NCBI RefSeq assembly: GCF_001556515.1 | Contig: NZ_LSJA01000373.1 | Span: forward strand, 1-15,257 | From: Caulobacter sp. CCH9-E1 | GTDB lineage: Bacteria > Pseudomonadota > Alphaproteobacteria > Caulobacterales > Caulobacteraceae | Length of the DNA stretch: 15,257 nucleotides | Reading direction: 5' to 3' | Part shown: positions 1 through 7,938 of the stretch, one piece after another | Numbering within the stretch: position 1 is the stretch's first letter | Layout of the letters: the number at the start of each line of letters is the position of its first letter | The notes under the pieces: generated by a model | Databases searched by the model: none | Told to the model about the DNA's origin: nothing | The model's input: the letters and a program-made list of their open reading frames with translations, nothing else | Translations under genes and position numbers: made by a program

Positions 1-208
1 GGCCCCAGTCCTTGTAGAAGATCTGCACGCCGTCCTGGGTCGTGACGTAGCCGCTGCTCATGTCGTGGTTTCCTTTGCCTTGGGTTGAGGACGCGGGCTT
101 GGCCAGCGCCAGGGAGGGGGGAAGTGCCGCCAGCGCCGCCGCGCCCGCGGCGGCGGCCAGGACACGTCGCCGCGTCGCGCTGGCCGGGTCTTGTTCGTGG
201 TCAGTCAT
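1..208 (-). CDS. Alpha/beta-hydrolase (esterase/chloroperoxidase-like), exported, N-terminal part only
   Basis: The gene starts at ATG 208 on the minus strand and leaves the window at its left edge, so only about 69 residues are visible. Residues 13-35 look like a Tat signal: an Arg-Arg-Arg cluster, then an Ala-rich hydrophobic stretch ending LALA. After a short linker comes MSSGYVTTQDGVQIFYKDWG, the typical opening beta strands of the alpha/beta-hydrolase family that includes arylesterases and cofactor-free haloperoxidases. A second in-frame ATG at 61 begins exactly at this conserved start, so a cytoplasmic form is possible; the longer start is preferred because the signal is well formed and a GGGGGA ribosome-binding site precedes it. 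The catalytic Ser-Asp-His residues lie outside the window, so reaction and substrate cannot be told. It is divergent from the sensor kinase. Confidence 0.72.
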   Translation of the reverse strand, partial: MTDHEQDPASATRRRVLAAAAGAAALAALPPSLALAKPASSTQGKGNHDMSSGYVTTQDGVQIFYKDWG

Positions 209-507
209 CGTGATGTCCCCCGAGAAAAGGTTCAGAGCGGAATGGAAAAGCCGCCGCGATCAGGCTCAGACGACACGTTGTCGCGTCGCGGGTCTTGTCG
301 GGATTGGTCGTTATCGTGGCGAAGAGTCCCGCGATGGGGCCGAAGCGTAAATGTCGGGCGGGCTACCCAGCGTCGACACGAATGGGCGGCGGATCTCCAC
401 CAGAACGGGCGCTTGCGAGCTCCCATCCCACCGAAAGGGTGGGCTAGGCCTAGCCCGGTCGATATTGATCAGCTTGAGCGTCGGCGCTTACGCTTGGCGC
501 CTGACGT
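209..507. other. Divergent intergenic region between hydrolase and sensor kinase
   Basis: This 299-nt stretch separates two divergent genes and should hold both promoters. No convincing gene is seen: the open frames crossing it are short and lack family features. It contains a dyad CGACACGTTGTCG (271-283, arms CGACA/TGTCG), a hairpin at 427-443 and a 16-bp perfect palindrome at 441-456. No clear -35/-10 pair could be assigned by eye. Confidence 0.6.
427..456. promoter_or_regulatory. Hairpin plus overlapping 16-bp palindrome upstream of the sensor kinase
   Basis: CCCACC (427-432) pairs with GGTGGG (438-443) around a GAAAG loop. The last three bases of that stem also begin the perfect palindrome GGGCTAGGCCTAGCCC (441-456). 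The two structures are mutually exclusive in RNA, while the palindrome alone would suit a dimeric DNA-binding protein. The element ends 51 nt before the kinase start codon. Function is not known; operator or leader structure are both possible. Confidence 0.4.
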
Positions 508-3500
508 ATGAAGGCGCTCATGGCGAACGGGTCTGCGAGGATTGGCTGGGCGGCGTTCCTGATCGCCCTGGTGCTGGCGTCTCCCGTCCTGGCGCTGGAT
601 CCGCAGCGGGCGATCGCCCAGTACAAGCACACACGCTGGACAGTCGAAGATGGCGCCCCGGCGCCGATCGAGGACATCGCCCAAACTCCCGACGGCTATC
701 TTTGGCTGGGCACGCCTCTCGGTCTTTATCGCTTCGACGGCGGGACCTTCGAGCCGGTGAGGCCCCCCCGACCGAACACGTACACGCTCAACGACCGCGT
801 CGTTCGTCTGATGGTCGCGCGGAACGGCGCGCTATGGGTCGGCTACGAGGAAGGCGGCCTGGCTGTTCTTGAGAAGGGCAAGATCAGGCTCGTCTTCGAT
901 CCCAGGATCTTCCGCTCGGTGGTCCACTCCCTTGCCGAGGGCCAGGACGGCGCGATCTGGGCGACCACGTCCAATCCGAACGCCAAGGTGGTCCGGTTTT
1001 CGAACGGAACCTGGGAGATCCTCGACCCGCTGATCGATATGCCGGACCAGGCCGATTGGGTGTTCATCGCTCGGGACGGCGCGGTGTGGGTCGCCGGTTC
1101 AGGGCGCGTGGCCCGCATGCGTCCCGGAGAGCCCAGGTTCACCACGATCCAGTCTGGCTTTGTCGAGGAGGTCGCGCTGGCCGAAGACCGGCGCGGCTCG
1201 ATCTGGGCGGCCGACGCCCGGGGCGTGCGGATTATCCAAGGTCCAGGCGCCGGGCAGGTGATCTACCCCCTACCGACCGTCAGCCGTCAGACGCGGATCT
1301 TCTTCGATCGCGACGACAGCCTGTGGGGCGCGCGCCATCCGGACGGCGTCTTGCGCATACGCCCGTCGGCGAGCCTCAACAGCGCCAGGCCTGCCGTCGA
1401 CCGTTTTTCGGCGGGGCAAGGTCTGAGCTCCGAAATGGCCTATCGGGCGTTCGAGGATCGCGAAGGCAACATCTGGGTGGGGACCGTGCGGGGGCTGGAT
1501 CGTTTCCGCCCGGCGGCGATCGCGCCCGAGACCGTCGTGCCGATCAGCTCGCCCTACGGCTATGGCGTGTTCTCGGACGCCCAGGGCGCCGTCTACGTCT
1601 ATGACACCGAGACCTTGTACAAGGCCAACCTTGGTCAGCCGCTGAAGCCTCTGATCCGGAGCCTCGGTCCATTCACCGCCATGTGCGACGCGCCGGACGG
1701 CGGCATCTGGATGGGCCTGGGCTCAGAAGTGCTCAGAGTCGACGGCGATCGCGTCACCCGAATTCCCGATCCGCCCTTCCCGGATGTGCAGGTCACGGCC
1801 TGCGCGATGGATGCGCAGGGCCATCTATGGGGTGCGGGCTTCAGGGGCGGCCTGGTGAAGTGGGACGGGCGGACGTGGACGCACGCGATGCCAGAGGCGC
1901 TGGGACGGGCCGTGACGGCCCTGGCGGCGGACTCTCGCGGTCGTATCGTGGCCGACGGGGGCCGCAACGCCGTGCTGATCGATGGCGCGACGGTGAAGCT
2001 GATCAAGACCCTGCCGCGTAGACAAAGGGGCGGGACCATGCCGATGGCGAATGGTCCGCTCGGCGTCATCTCCGGCAGCGACTTCGGCCTAACCCGCTTT
2101 CGCGAGACGGGATCGCAGTTCATCTCTCGCGACCGTTTTCCGTTCATAGGTCTAAGTCACGGCTTGGCGCAGACGGCCACGGAGACATGGCTGCTGGGCG
2201 CGGCGGGTCTCGTCAGGATGCGGAACGCCGACCTCGAACGGGCTTTCGAGGATCCCAAGGTCGACCTTCCGGCGCGGATCTATGATCTGAAGGACGGTCT
2301 GCCTGGTCCGGCCTCATACAAGTACCGGGCCGATCTGGCGATCGGCGGCGACGGCCGCGTCTGGATAGCGACCACGGCCGGGATCGCCTCGCTCGATCCG
2401 GCCCGCTTGCCATTCAACACAATCGCCCCGCCGGTCTCGATCAAGAACGTCCTGGTGAACGGCCAGCGCGCAGCGGATGGACCGCTCGTCGACCTGCCAA
2501 AAGGGGCGCGCTCGGTCCAGATCGACTATGTCGGTCTAAGCTTGGCCGCTCCGGAGCGAGTGCGCTTCCGCTATCGGCTCGAGGGCGTCGATGACGATTG
2601 GGTCGAGGCCGGCGGGCGTCGGCAGGCGTTCTATACCAACCTAAAGCCCGGCAAGTATGTGTTCAGGGTCCGCGCCGCGAACGCCGATGGCGTTTGGAAC
2701 GAGGAAGGGGCGAGCGTGACCCTCGATCTTCCTCCAACCCTCGTTCAAAGCCGGCTGTTCCAGCTATTGTGTGTCGTTCTGGGCCTGGCGTTGCTGGCCG
2801 TGGCCTTCCAGTGGCGGATGGGACGGCTCGCCGAACGCCTCCAGGCCAGCCTGCGCGAGCGCATCGCCGAGCGGGAACGGATCGCGCGCGAGCTCCACGA
2901 CACGCTTCTACAAGGGGTCCAGGGCCTGATCCTGACCTTCCAGTCCGCCGCCCGCCAGGTGCCGGCGGACCTGCCCGCTCGCAACCAGTTGGAGCGCGCG
3001 CTGGACCGCGCCGAGGCCGTGGTTGTCGAAGCGCGCGATCGCGTACGCAGCCTGCGCGTCTCGGTCGGCGGGGATCTGATCACGACCCTGCGCGACGTCG
3101 CCGAGTCGATGCGCTCGGAGCACACCGCCGAGGTCGTGACGACCGCGATCGGGCGCCCCATCGACCTGCATCCGCTGGTCGCCGACGAGGTGGAGCGCAT
3201 CGTCGTCGAGGCGCTGTTCAACGCTCACCGCCACGCGCGCGCCTCGCTGATCGAGGTGATTGTGACGTACGAGAGCAAGCGCCTGCGCATCAATGTTCGC
3301 GACAATGGCGTGGGCATCGAGCCCGCGGTTCTCGAGGTCGGCGGCCGCGATGGGCACTTTGGCCTGGCGGGCATGCGCGAGCGCGCGCGTAAGATCCGCG
3401 CCAGCTTGACTATCCACAGCCGTCCGGGCGAGGGCGCTGACGTGGAACTAGTTGTTCCGGGCGCCGTGGCCTACGCTCGCCGGCGCATCGCCTGGCCGAG

Positions 3501-3549
3501 ATGGTTGGTCGGACCTCGCGGCGGGAAGCACGGGGAGGGCGCGGAGTGA
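508..3549 (+). CDS. Sensor histidine kinase with periplasmic two-component-regulator propeller and Y_Y_Y domain
   Basis: A 1013-residue membrane sensor kinase. A signal/anchor segment (about 13-29, ending PVLA) leads into a long periplasmic region with repeated propeller blades of the DG-x-(I/L/V)-W type, for example residues 62-79 (DGYLWLGTPLGLYRFDGG) through about 615-627. A Y_Y_Y domain follows at about 665-745 and one transmembrane helix at about 751-769. The cytoplasmic part is a HisKA_3 dimerisation domain with the phospho-acceptor His797 in ARELHDTLLQG, then an HATPase with N905 (N box), DNGVGIE at 932-938 (G1) and GLAGMRER at 952-959 (G2), so it looks active. The start at 508 has a weak ribosome-binding site; ATG 520, preceded by GAAGG, is a plausible alternative and keeps the signal. 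The stop overlaps the response regulator start. The ligand is unknown; the adjacent sugar operon suggests a glycan product, by inference only. Confidence 0.93.
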   Translation: MKALMANGSARIGWAAFLIALVLASPVLALDPQRAIAQYKHTRWTVEDGAPAPIEDIAQTPDGYLWLGTPLGLYRFDGGTFEPVRPPRPNTYTLNDRVVRLMVARNGALWVGYEEGGLAVLEKGKIRLVFDPRIFRSVVHSLAEGQDGAIWATTSNPNAKVVRFSNGTWEILDPLIDMPDQADWVFIARDGAVWVAGSGRVARMRPGEPRFTTIQSGFVEEVALAEDRRGSIWAADARGVRIIQGPGAGQVIYPLPTVSRQTRIFFDRDDSLWGARHPDGVLRIRPSASLNSARPAVDRFSAGQGLSSEMAYRAFEDREGNIWVGTVRGLDRFRPAAIAPETVVPISSPYGYGVFSDAQGAVYVYDTETLYKANLGQPLKPLIRSLGPFTAMCDAPDGGIWMGLGSEVLRVDGDRVTRIPDPPFPDVQVTACAMDAQGHLWGAGFRGGLVKWDGRTWTHAMPEALGRAVTALAADSRGRIVADGGRNAVLIDGATVKLIKTLPRRQRGGTMPMANGPLGVISGSDFGLTRFRETGSQFISRDRFPFIGLSHGLAQTATETWLLGAAGLVRMRNADLERAFEDPKVDLPARIYDLKDGLPGPASYKYRADLAIGGDGRVWIATTAGIASLDPARLPFNTIAPPVSIKNVLVNGQRAADGPLVDLPKGARSVQIDYVGLSLAAPERVRFRYRLEGVDDDWVEAGGRRQAFYTNLKPGKYVFRVRAANADGVWNEEGASVTLDLPPTLVQSRLFQLLCVVLGLALLAVAFQWRMGRLAERLQASLRERIAERERIARELHDTLLQGVQGLILTFQSAARQVPADLPARNQLERALDRAEAVVVEARDRVRSLRVSVGGDLITTLRDVAESMRSEHTAEVVTTAIGRPIDLHPLVADEVERIVVEALFNAHRHARASLIEVIVTYESKRLRINVRDNGVGIEPAVLEVGGRDGHFGLAGMRERARKIRASLTIHSRPGEGADVELVVPGAVAYARRRIAWPRWLVGPRGGKHGEGAE
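3533..3538 (+). promoter_or_regulatory. Ribosome-binding site fixing the GTG start of the response regulator
   Basis: GGGAGG lies 7 nt before the GTG at 3546 and within the 3' end of the kinase gene. It supports the GTG over the in-frame ATG at 3501, which would add 15 residues ahead of the receiver domain. Confidence 0.65.
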
Positions 3550-4169
3550 GCGACGCCGTATCGATTCTGATCGTCGATGATCATCCGCTCCTGCGCGAAG
3601 GCGTTGCGGCCGTGCTCGAGGCCGAGCCGGACATCCGGGTCGTGGGCGAGGCCGCGGACGGGCTGGACGCGATCGCTCAATTCGAACGTTTGCGTCCCGA
3701 TCTGGTGCTGATGGACTTGCAGATGCCGGGCGTCGACGGCGTCGAGGCGATCAGCGCGATCCGCGCGATCGCTCCGGATGCGCGGATCATCGTCCTGACG
3801 ACCTATGCCGGCGACGTGAGGGCCTTGAGCGCTCTCCGGGCCGGCGCCAGCGGCTACCTGCTCAAAAGCAGTCTCAGAAGAGAACTTATCGACACCATCC
3901 GCGCCGTGCTGGGCGGGCAGCGCTACCTCCACCCTGAGGTGGCCCATGACATCGCCGTCAACGCGATCGCCGAACCCCTCAGCGATCGCGAAATCGACGT
4001 GCTTCGGCGCGTCGCGCAGGGCGCCGCCAACAAGGAAATCGCCCGCGCCTTGTCGCTGTCGGAAGACACGGTGAAGGGCCACATGCGCAGCATCTTCAGC
4101 AAGCTGGACGTCACGGATCGCACCCAGGCCGTGACGGTCGCCCATCGCCGCGGGATTATCGCTCTCTAA
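3546..4169 (+). CDS. NarL/FixJ-type response regulator (REC + LuxR-type HTH)
   Basis: A 207-residue response regulator, the likely partner of the kinase just upstream, whose stop codon it overlaps as GTGA. The receiver domain (about 4-120) has the acidic pair D11-D12, phospho-acceptor D57 in LVLMDLQMPG, T85 and K107 in GYLLKSS. The C-terminal LuxR-type helix-turn-helix (about 144-205) has the expected LSDREIDVLRRVAQGAANKE start and a recognition region around SEDTVKGHMRSIFSKL. All key residues are present, so phosphorylation-dependent DNA binding is expected. The GTG start at 3546 is chosen because a GGGAGG site sits 7 nt upstream and the protein then begins directly before the first receiver strand. 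Targets are not shown by the sequence. The convergent sugar operon and the divergent hydrolase are candidates. Confidence 0.94.
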   Translation: MSDAVSILIVDDHPLLREGVAAVLEAEPDIRVVGEAADGLDAIAQFERLRPDLVLMDLQMPGVDGVEAISAIRAIAPDARIIVLTTYAGDVRALSALRAGASGYLLKSSLRRELIDTIRAVLGGQRYLHPEVAHDIAVNAIAEPLSDREIDVLRRVAQGAANKEIARALSLSEDTVKGHMRSIFSKLDVTDRTQAVTVAHRRGIIAL

Positions 4170-4177
4170 GGCGGCTG

Positions 4178-4208
4178 ACAGGCGCCGGCGGACTCTTGCC
4201 GGGCCTGT
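4178..4208. terminator. Strong hairpin between convergent genes, possible bidirectional terminator
   Basis: ACAGGC (4178-4183) and CCGGC (4185-4189) pair with GCCGG (4198-4202) and GCCTGT (4203-4208). This gives an 11-bp GC-rich stem with one bulged G and an 8-nt loop. It sits 9 nt after the response regulator stop and 25 nt beyond the GH30 stop on the other strand, the expected place for a shared terminator. A clear T-run is missing on either side, so intrinsic termination may be weak. Confidence 0.5.
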
Positions 4209-4232
4209 TCCTGCAGCGCGTTGCCCAGATGA

Positions 4233-5636
4233 TCACCACGTAAAGGTGGCGGCCGCTCTGGCCGGCAACGACGTCTTGAACCGCTTGGCGCCGTCGCTGA
4301 TCGCGAAGCTGGCGGGCGCGCGCCCGACGTTCAACACGATCAGCACCCGGCCGCCGTCGCGGTTCTGGAAGGCCACGGTGCGCAGGTCGCCCAGCTTGGC
4401 CGGCGAGCCGATCCGAACCGCGCCCGGCTTCACGAAGCGGCTGGCGTGGCCGAACGCGTAGTATTCCTGCGTCCGGGTGATCGCGCCGGTCTGGCTGTCG
4501 ATCGTGACCACGGGACGGCAGTCGCTACAGCCGCCCTTGTGCGGGCCGAACTTCTCGTCCAGCGCCAGGTTCCACATCAGGACGCCGCGCGAGCCGCCGC
4601 GCGTCGAACCGATGATCAGGTTCTCCATCATCCAGGAGAAGCTGTCGTCGAACTTTGGCGCCCATTCGCCGCCCGAGCATTCGGTCAGGAAAATCTCCTT
4701 GTCCGGATGCGCCGCCGTCACCGGCGCCTGGGCCGAGACGTCGCCGGCGTAGCAGTGCCAAGCCACGCCCGCGAGGAAGGCGTTGGCCTTGGGATCCGCC
4801 AGCACGGTCATCGGCTGCTCGGGCTGATCCCAGTTGTGGTCCCAGTCGAGGACCTTGGTGGCGATCTTCTCGCGCTGGAACACCGGCGCCAGGTTCTCGC
4901 CGAAGAAACGCGCGCGGCCCTCGGGCTTCCAGCGCATTCCGGGATAGCTGTCCGGTTCGAAATCCGGCTCGTTCTGGATGCTCAGATAGTCCGTCGGCAC
5001 GCCCAGCTTGGCCGCGCCCTTGATGTAGCGGGCGAAGAAGGCGGCATAGACCGGATAGGCCTCGGGCTTCAGCTCGCCCTGGATCAGGGAGCCCGTGGTC
5101 TTCATCCAGGCCGGCGCGCTCCAGGGCGAGTGCATGACCTTGAGGTCCGGATTGATCTTCAGCGCCGCGCGGACGGTCGGGAACACGTACTGCTCGGGCC
5201 GCTCCAGAGAAAAGCGCTCCAGCGCCGGGTCGGGCGCGCCGTTCGGCGTCTCGTCCAGGCTGTAGTGGTCCAGCGAGAAGTCCGAGGCGCCAATCGTGAC
5301 GCGGGTGAAGCTGAAGCCGAGCCCGCCATTGGCGCGGCCGAACAGCTCACGGAGCAGGGCGTCGCGCTGAGCGGAGGACAGCCTGTTCTGGATCAGCCAG
5401 GCCGAGGCGTCGGTAATCGAGGCGCCAAAGCCGACGATGGACTGGTGGCGCTCCTTGGGATCGACGGCGATCAGCGGCAAGCCGTCGACGGCTTTCGCCG
5501 AGACCGCGCCCGATGCCGGCTGGGCGGCCAGCAGCTGGCTCTTGTCGCCGGTCGTCACCCAGGCCTGAAGCTTGGGCGCTGCGGCGGCCGGGAAGGCTAC
5601 CGAGAGCGCCGCGAGGGCGGTGCAGAGCGCGCGCAT
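4233..5636 (-). CDS. Glycoside hydrolase family 30 (glucosylceramidase-like beta-glycosidase), exported
   Basis: A 467-residue retaining glycosidase. Residues 1-20 form a signal peptide ending PAAAA before PKLQAW, so it likely acts in the periplasm or beyond. IVGFGASITDASAW (67-80) is the characteristic N-terminal strand of GH30 and clan A relatives. The acid/base is expected to be E223 in LSIQNEPDFEP and the nucleophile E319 in IFLTECSGGEW. The end of the chain is a beta domain finishing TFTW. The family includes glucosylceramidases, beta-1,6-glucanases and beta-xylosidases; the bond cleaved here cannot be fixed by eye. The open frame continues upstream, but ATG 5636 is the real start: it has a GAGGA site, directly precedes the signal peptide, and shares its A with the TGA of the GH3 gene (TGATG). 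It is the last gene of the operon. Confidence 0.92.
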   Translation of the reverse strand: MRALCTALAALSVAFPAAAAPKLQAWVTTGDKSQLLAAQPASGAVSAKAVDGLPLIAVDPKERHQSIVGFGASITDASAWLIQNRLSSAQRDALLRELFGRANGGLGFSFTRVTIGASDFSLDHYSLDETPNGAPDPALERFSLERPEQYVFPTVRAALKINPDLKVMHSPWSAPAWMKTTGSLIQGELKPEAYPVYAAFFARYIKGAAKLGVPTDYLSIQNEPDFEPDSYPGMRWKPEGRARFFGENLAPVFQREKIATKVLDWDHNWDQPEQPMTVLADPKANAFLAGVAWHCYAGDVSAQAPVTAAHPDKEIFLTECSGGEWAPKFDDSFSWMMENLIIGSTRGGSRGVLMWNLALDEKFGPHKGGCSDCRPVVTIDSQTGAITRTQEYYAFGHASRFVKPGAVRIGSPAKLGDLRTVAFQNRDGGRVLIVLNVGRAPASFAISDGAKRFKTSLPARAAATFTW

Positions 5637-7921
5637 CAGGGCTTCCTCGACCAGGCTTTCAGATTGGCCTTGCCCGTAAGGACGGGCTGGCCGGCGTTGT
5701 GGCCGACATAGAGCGGATAGCTGCCCGCCGCGATCGACCAGCCCGGCTTGACGACATCGTAGTCGGCCAGGATGCGCGGCTCGACCGTCAGGGTGACGCG
5801 TCGGGTCTCGCCGGGCGCGAGGTCGACCTTCTGGAAGCCCGCCAGGCGGACCATGGCCTTGCGCTTGCCGGTCGTGACGTAGAGCTGCGGGGTGTCGGCG
5901 CCGGCGACCTTGCCAGTATTGGTCACGTCGAAGCTGACCTTCAGGCCCGCCGCGTCCTCGACCTTGAGGTTCTTGTAGGCGAACGAGGTGTAGGAAAGGC
6001 CGTAACCGAACGGGTAGAGCGGCGTCAGTTTCTGCTGGGCGTACCAACGATAGCCGACGGCGGCGCCCTCGACATACTTCACCGGAAAACCCTTGATGCC
6101 AGGGACGTTCTGGCCGGCGCGGCGGGCGTCGTCGATCGCGGCCTGTTCAGCTAAGCCGGGCGCACTGGCGCGCGGCGCCTGGTCGGCGGTCTTCGGGAAG
6201 GTCATGGCCAGGCGGCCCGACGGATTGACCTCTCCGAACAGCAGGCGGGCGATGGCCTGGCCGCCGCGCTGGCCAGGATACCAGGCCTGCAGCACCGCGC
6301 CCACGCGGTCGAGCCACGGCATCAGCACTGGGCCGCCAGTTTCCAGCACGACGATCGCGTTCTTGTTGGCCGCCGCGACGGCGTCGATCAAGGCGTCCTG
6401 ATTGTCGGGCAGGGCGATCGAGGGCGCATCCTGGGCCTCGGTCTGCCAGTGCCAGGCGAACACAATGACGACGTCGGCGTCTTTTGCCGCAGCTGCTGCG
6501 GCGGCCGGGTCCTTGCCGTCCACATAGACCACCTGCGCGCCCGGCGCGGCGGCCTTGATCGCCTCCAGCGGCGAGGAGGCGTGCCAGGTGACCCGCACGA
6601 ACGAAGCCGCCTCGCCGCCGTTCAGCGGGATCTCGACGGGCGCGCCGCCCACCGAGCGGACCTGGGACGAGCCGCCGCCCGACAGCACGCCGACATCGGC
6701 ATGGGCGCCGATCAGCACGATTTTCCTAGCCGTCTTAGCGAGGGGCAGAAGGCTGCGGTCGTTCTTCAGCAGCACCGAGCCGCGTTCGGCCACGGTCTGG
6801 GCGACCTTGGCGTGGGCGTCGTAGTCGATGGGCTGGGCCGTGGTCGGCGTCGGATTATCCATCAGGCCCGAGGAGATCACCCCATGCAGAATGCGGCGGA
6901 CCATGTCATCGACGCGGGCCTGACTGACCTCGCCCTTGGCCACCGCGGCCTTCAGGTCGTCGCCGAAGAAGATCTGGGTGTCCAGCTCCTGGCCCGACTG
7001 CTGGTCGAGACCGGCGAGGGCGGCCTTCACCGTGCTGTGCACCGCGCCCCAGTCGGACATCACGAAGCCCGGATAGTTCCAGTCGCGCTTGAGCACCTTG
7101 TTCAGCAGGAAGTCATTCTGGCAGGCCCAGTCGCCGTTGACCTTGTTGTAGGCGCACATCACCGAGGCGGGATTGCTCTTCTCGATCGCGATCTGGAAGG
7201 CCAGGAGATCGCTCTCGCGCAGATCCGCCTCGTCGATCTGGGCGTCCATCACGTGACGGCCCGTCTCCTGGGCGTTCAGGGCGAAGTGCTTGATGGTCGA
7301 GACGATGTGGTTGGACTGCACGCCCTTGATCTGCTCGGCGACCATTTCGCCCGCCAGCAGCGGATCCTCGCCGAGATACTCGAAATTGCGGCCGGCCCAC
7401 GGGTCGCGGGTCAGGTTGACGCCCCCGGCCAGCAGGACGTTGAAGGTCTTGGCCCGCGCCTCGGCGCCGATCATGGCGCCGCCGGCGTAGGCGAGCTTCG
7501 GCTCAAAGGTCGAGGCGAGCGCGAGACCCGAGGGGAGGGCGGTGGCGACGTCGCCCTTGCGCTGCTCGACCTGGTTGGCCACGCCGAGACTGGCGTCGCT
7601 CTCGCGTAGCGTTGGGATTTTCAGGCGCGGCACGCCCGGCACGTAGCCGGCCGAGGGGATCATGTCGGCGGGCGCCGGCTTTGTGTTGGGCGGGAAGAGG
7701 CCATGCAGGTAGGTGATCTTCTCGTCCAGGGTCATCTGCTTGACCAGGGCGTCGGCCCTGGCCCATGCCGGGTCGTTGGCGCGGGGAGCCAGCGGGGCGC
7801 TGTCCTTGGTCGGCATGACCTCGGCGACGGCTCCCGTCAGCGGCGCGAATGAAAGCAACGCCACGGCGGCGGTAGTCCGGCACAGGATCCGCAGGGCGGA
7901 AGAAGGCTGGGCGGTCGTCAT
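5636..7921 (-). CDS. Glycoside hydrolase family 3 (beta-glucosidase-like), exported
   Basis: A 761-residue GH3 enzyme expected to release beta-linked glucose or related sugars from oligosaccharides or glycosides. A signal peptide spans about 10-33 (ending GAVA). The N-terminal TIM-barrel domain has KHFALNAQE (211-219) and the nucleophile D290 in GFVMSDWGA. A second alpha/beta domain and a C-terminal fibronectin-III-like domain follow; the conserved PFGYGLSYTSF lies just before the latter. No large PA14 insertion is apparent. The start at ATG 7921 is chosen for its CGGAG site 7 nt upstream. An alternative ATG at 7939 adds six residues and overlaps the halogenase stop as TGATG but lacks a good ribosome-binding site; ribosomes ending the halogenase could reach either. 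GH30 follows with a 1-nt overlap. Probably works with GH30, GH30 attacking the longer substrate and GH3 the released piece (inference). Confidence 0.94.
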   Translation of the reverse strand: MTTAQPSSALRILCRTTAAVALLSFAPLTGAVAEVMPTKDSAPLAPRANDPAWARADALVKQMTLDEKITYLHGLFPPNTKPAPADMIPSAGYVPGVPRLKIPTLRESDASLGVANQVEQRKGDVATALPSGLALASTFEPKLAYAGGAMIGAEARAKTFNVLLAGGVNLTRDPWAGRNFEYLGEDPLLAGEMVAEQIKGVQSNHIVSTIKHFALNAQETGRHVMDAQIDEADLRESDLLAFQIAIEKSNPASVMCAYNKVNGDWACQNDFLLNKVLKRDWNYPGFVMSDWGAVHSTVKAALAGLDQQSGQELDTQIFFGDDLKAAVAKGEVSQARVDDMVRRILHGVISSGLMDNPTPTTAQPIDYDAHAKVAQTVAERGSVLLKNDRSLLPLAKTARKIVLIGAHADVGVLSGGGSSQVRSVGGAPVEIPLNGGEAASFVRVTWHASSPLEAIKAAAPGAQVVYVDGKDPAAAAAAAKDADVVIVFAWHWQTEAQDAPSIALPDNQDALIDAVAAANKNAIVVLETGGPVLMPWLDRVGAVLQAWYPGQRGGQAIARLLFGEVNPSGRLAMTFPKTADQAPRASAPGLAEQAAIDDARRAGQNVPGIKGFPVKYVEGAAVGYRWYAQQKLTPLYPFGYGLSYTSFAYKNLKVEDAAGLKVSFDVTNTGKVAGADTPQLYVTTGKRKAMVRLAGFQKVDLAPGETRRVTLTVEPRILADYDVVKPGWSIAAGSYPLYVGHNAGQPVLTGKANLKAWSRKP

Positions 7922-7938
7922 GGCGTTACTCCGTGCCA

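Noticed and set aside
2598..3392. Second plus-strand frame inside the kinase (264 residues)
   Set aside because: Arg/Pro-rich out-of-frame reading of the HisKA_3/HATPase region; the overlapping frame has intact kinase boxes.
4446..5711. Long plus-strand open frame opposite GH30 and the GH3 end (421 residues)
   Set aside because: It is antisense to genes with clear family motifs, is rich in Arg/Gly/Ala as expected for a high-GC shadow frame, and shows no domain.
5637..6047. N-terminal extension of the GH30 frame
   Set aside because: It overlaps the well-conserved C-terminus of GH3; the signal peptide and ribosome-binding site place the start at 5636.
6449..7609. Plus-strand open frame opposite GH3 (386 residues)
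   Set aside because: Shadow of the GH3 gene; composition of an antisense frame with His/Arg/Gly/Leu runs and no recognisable motif.
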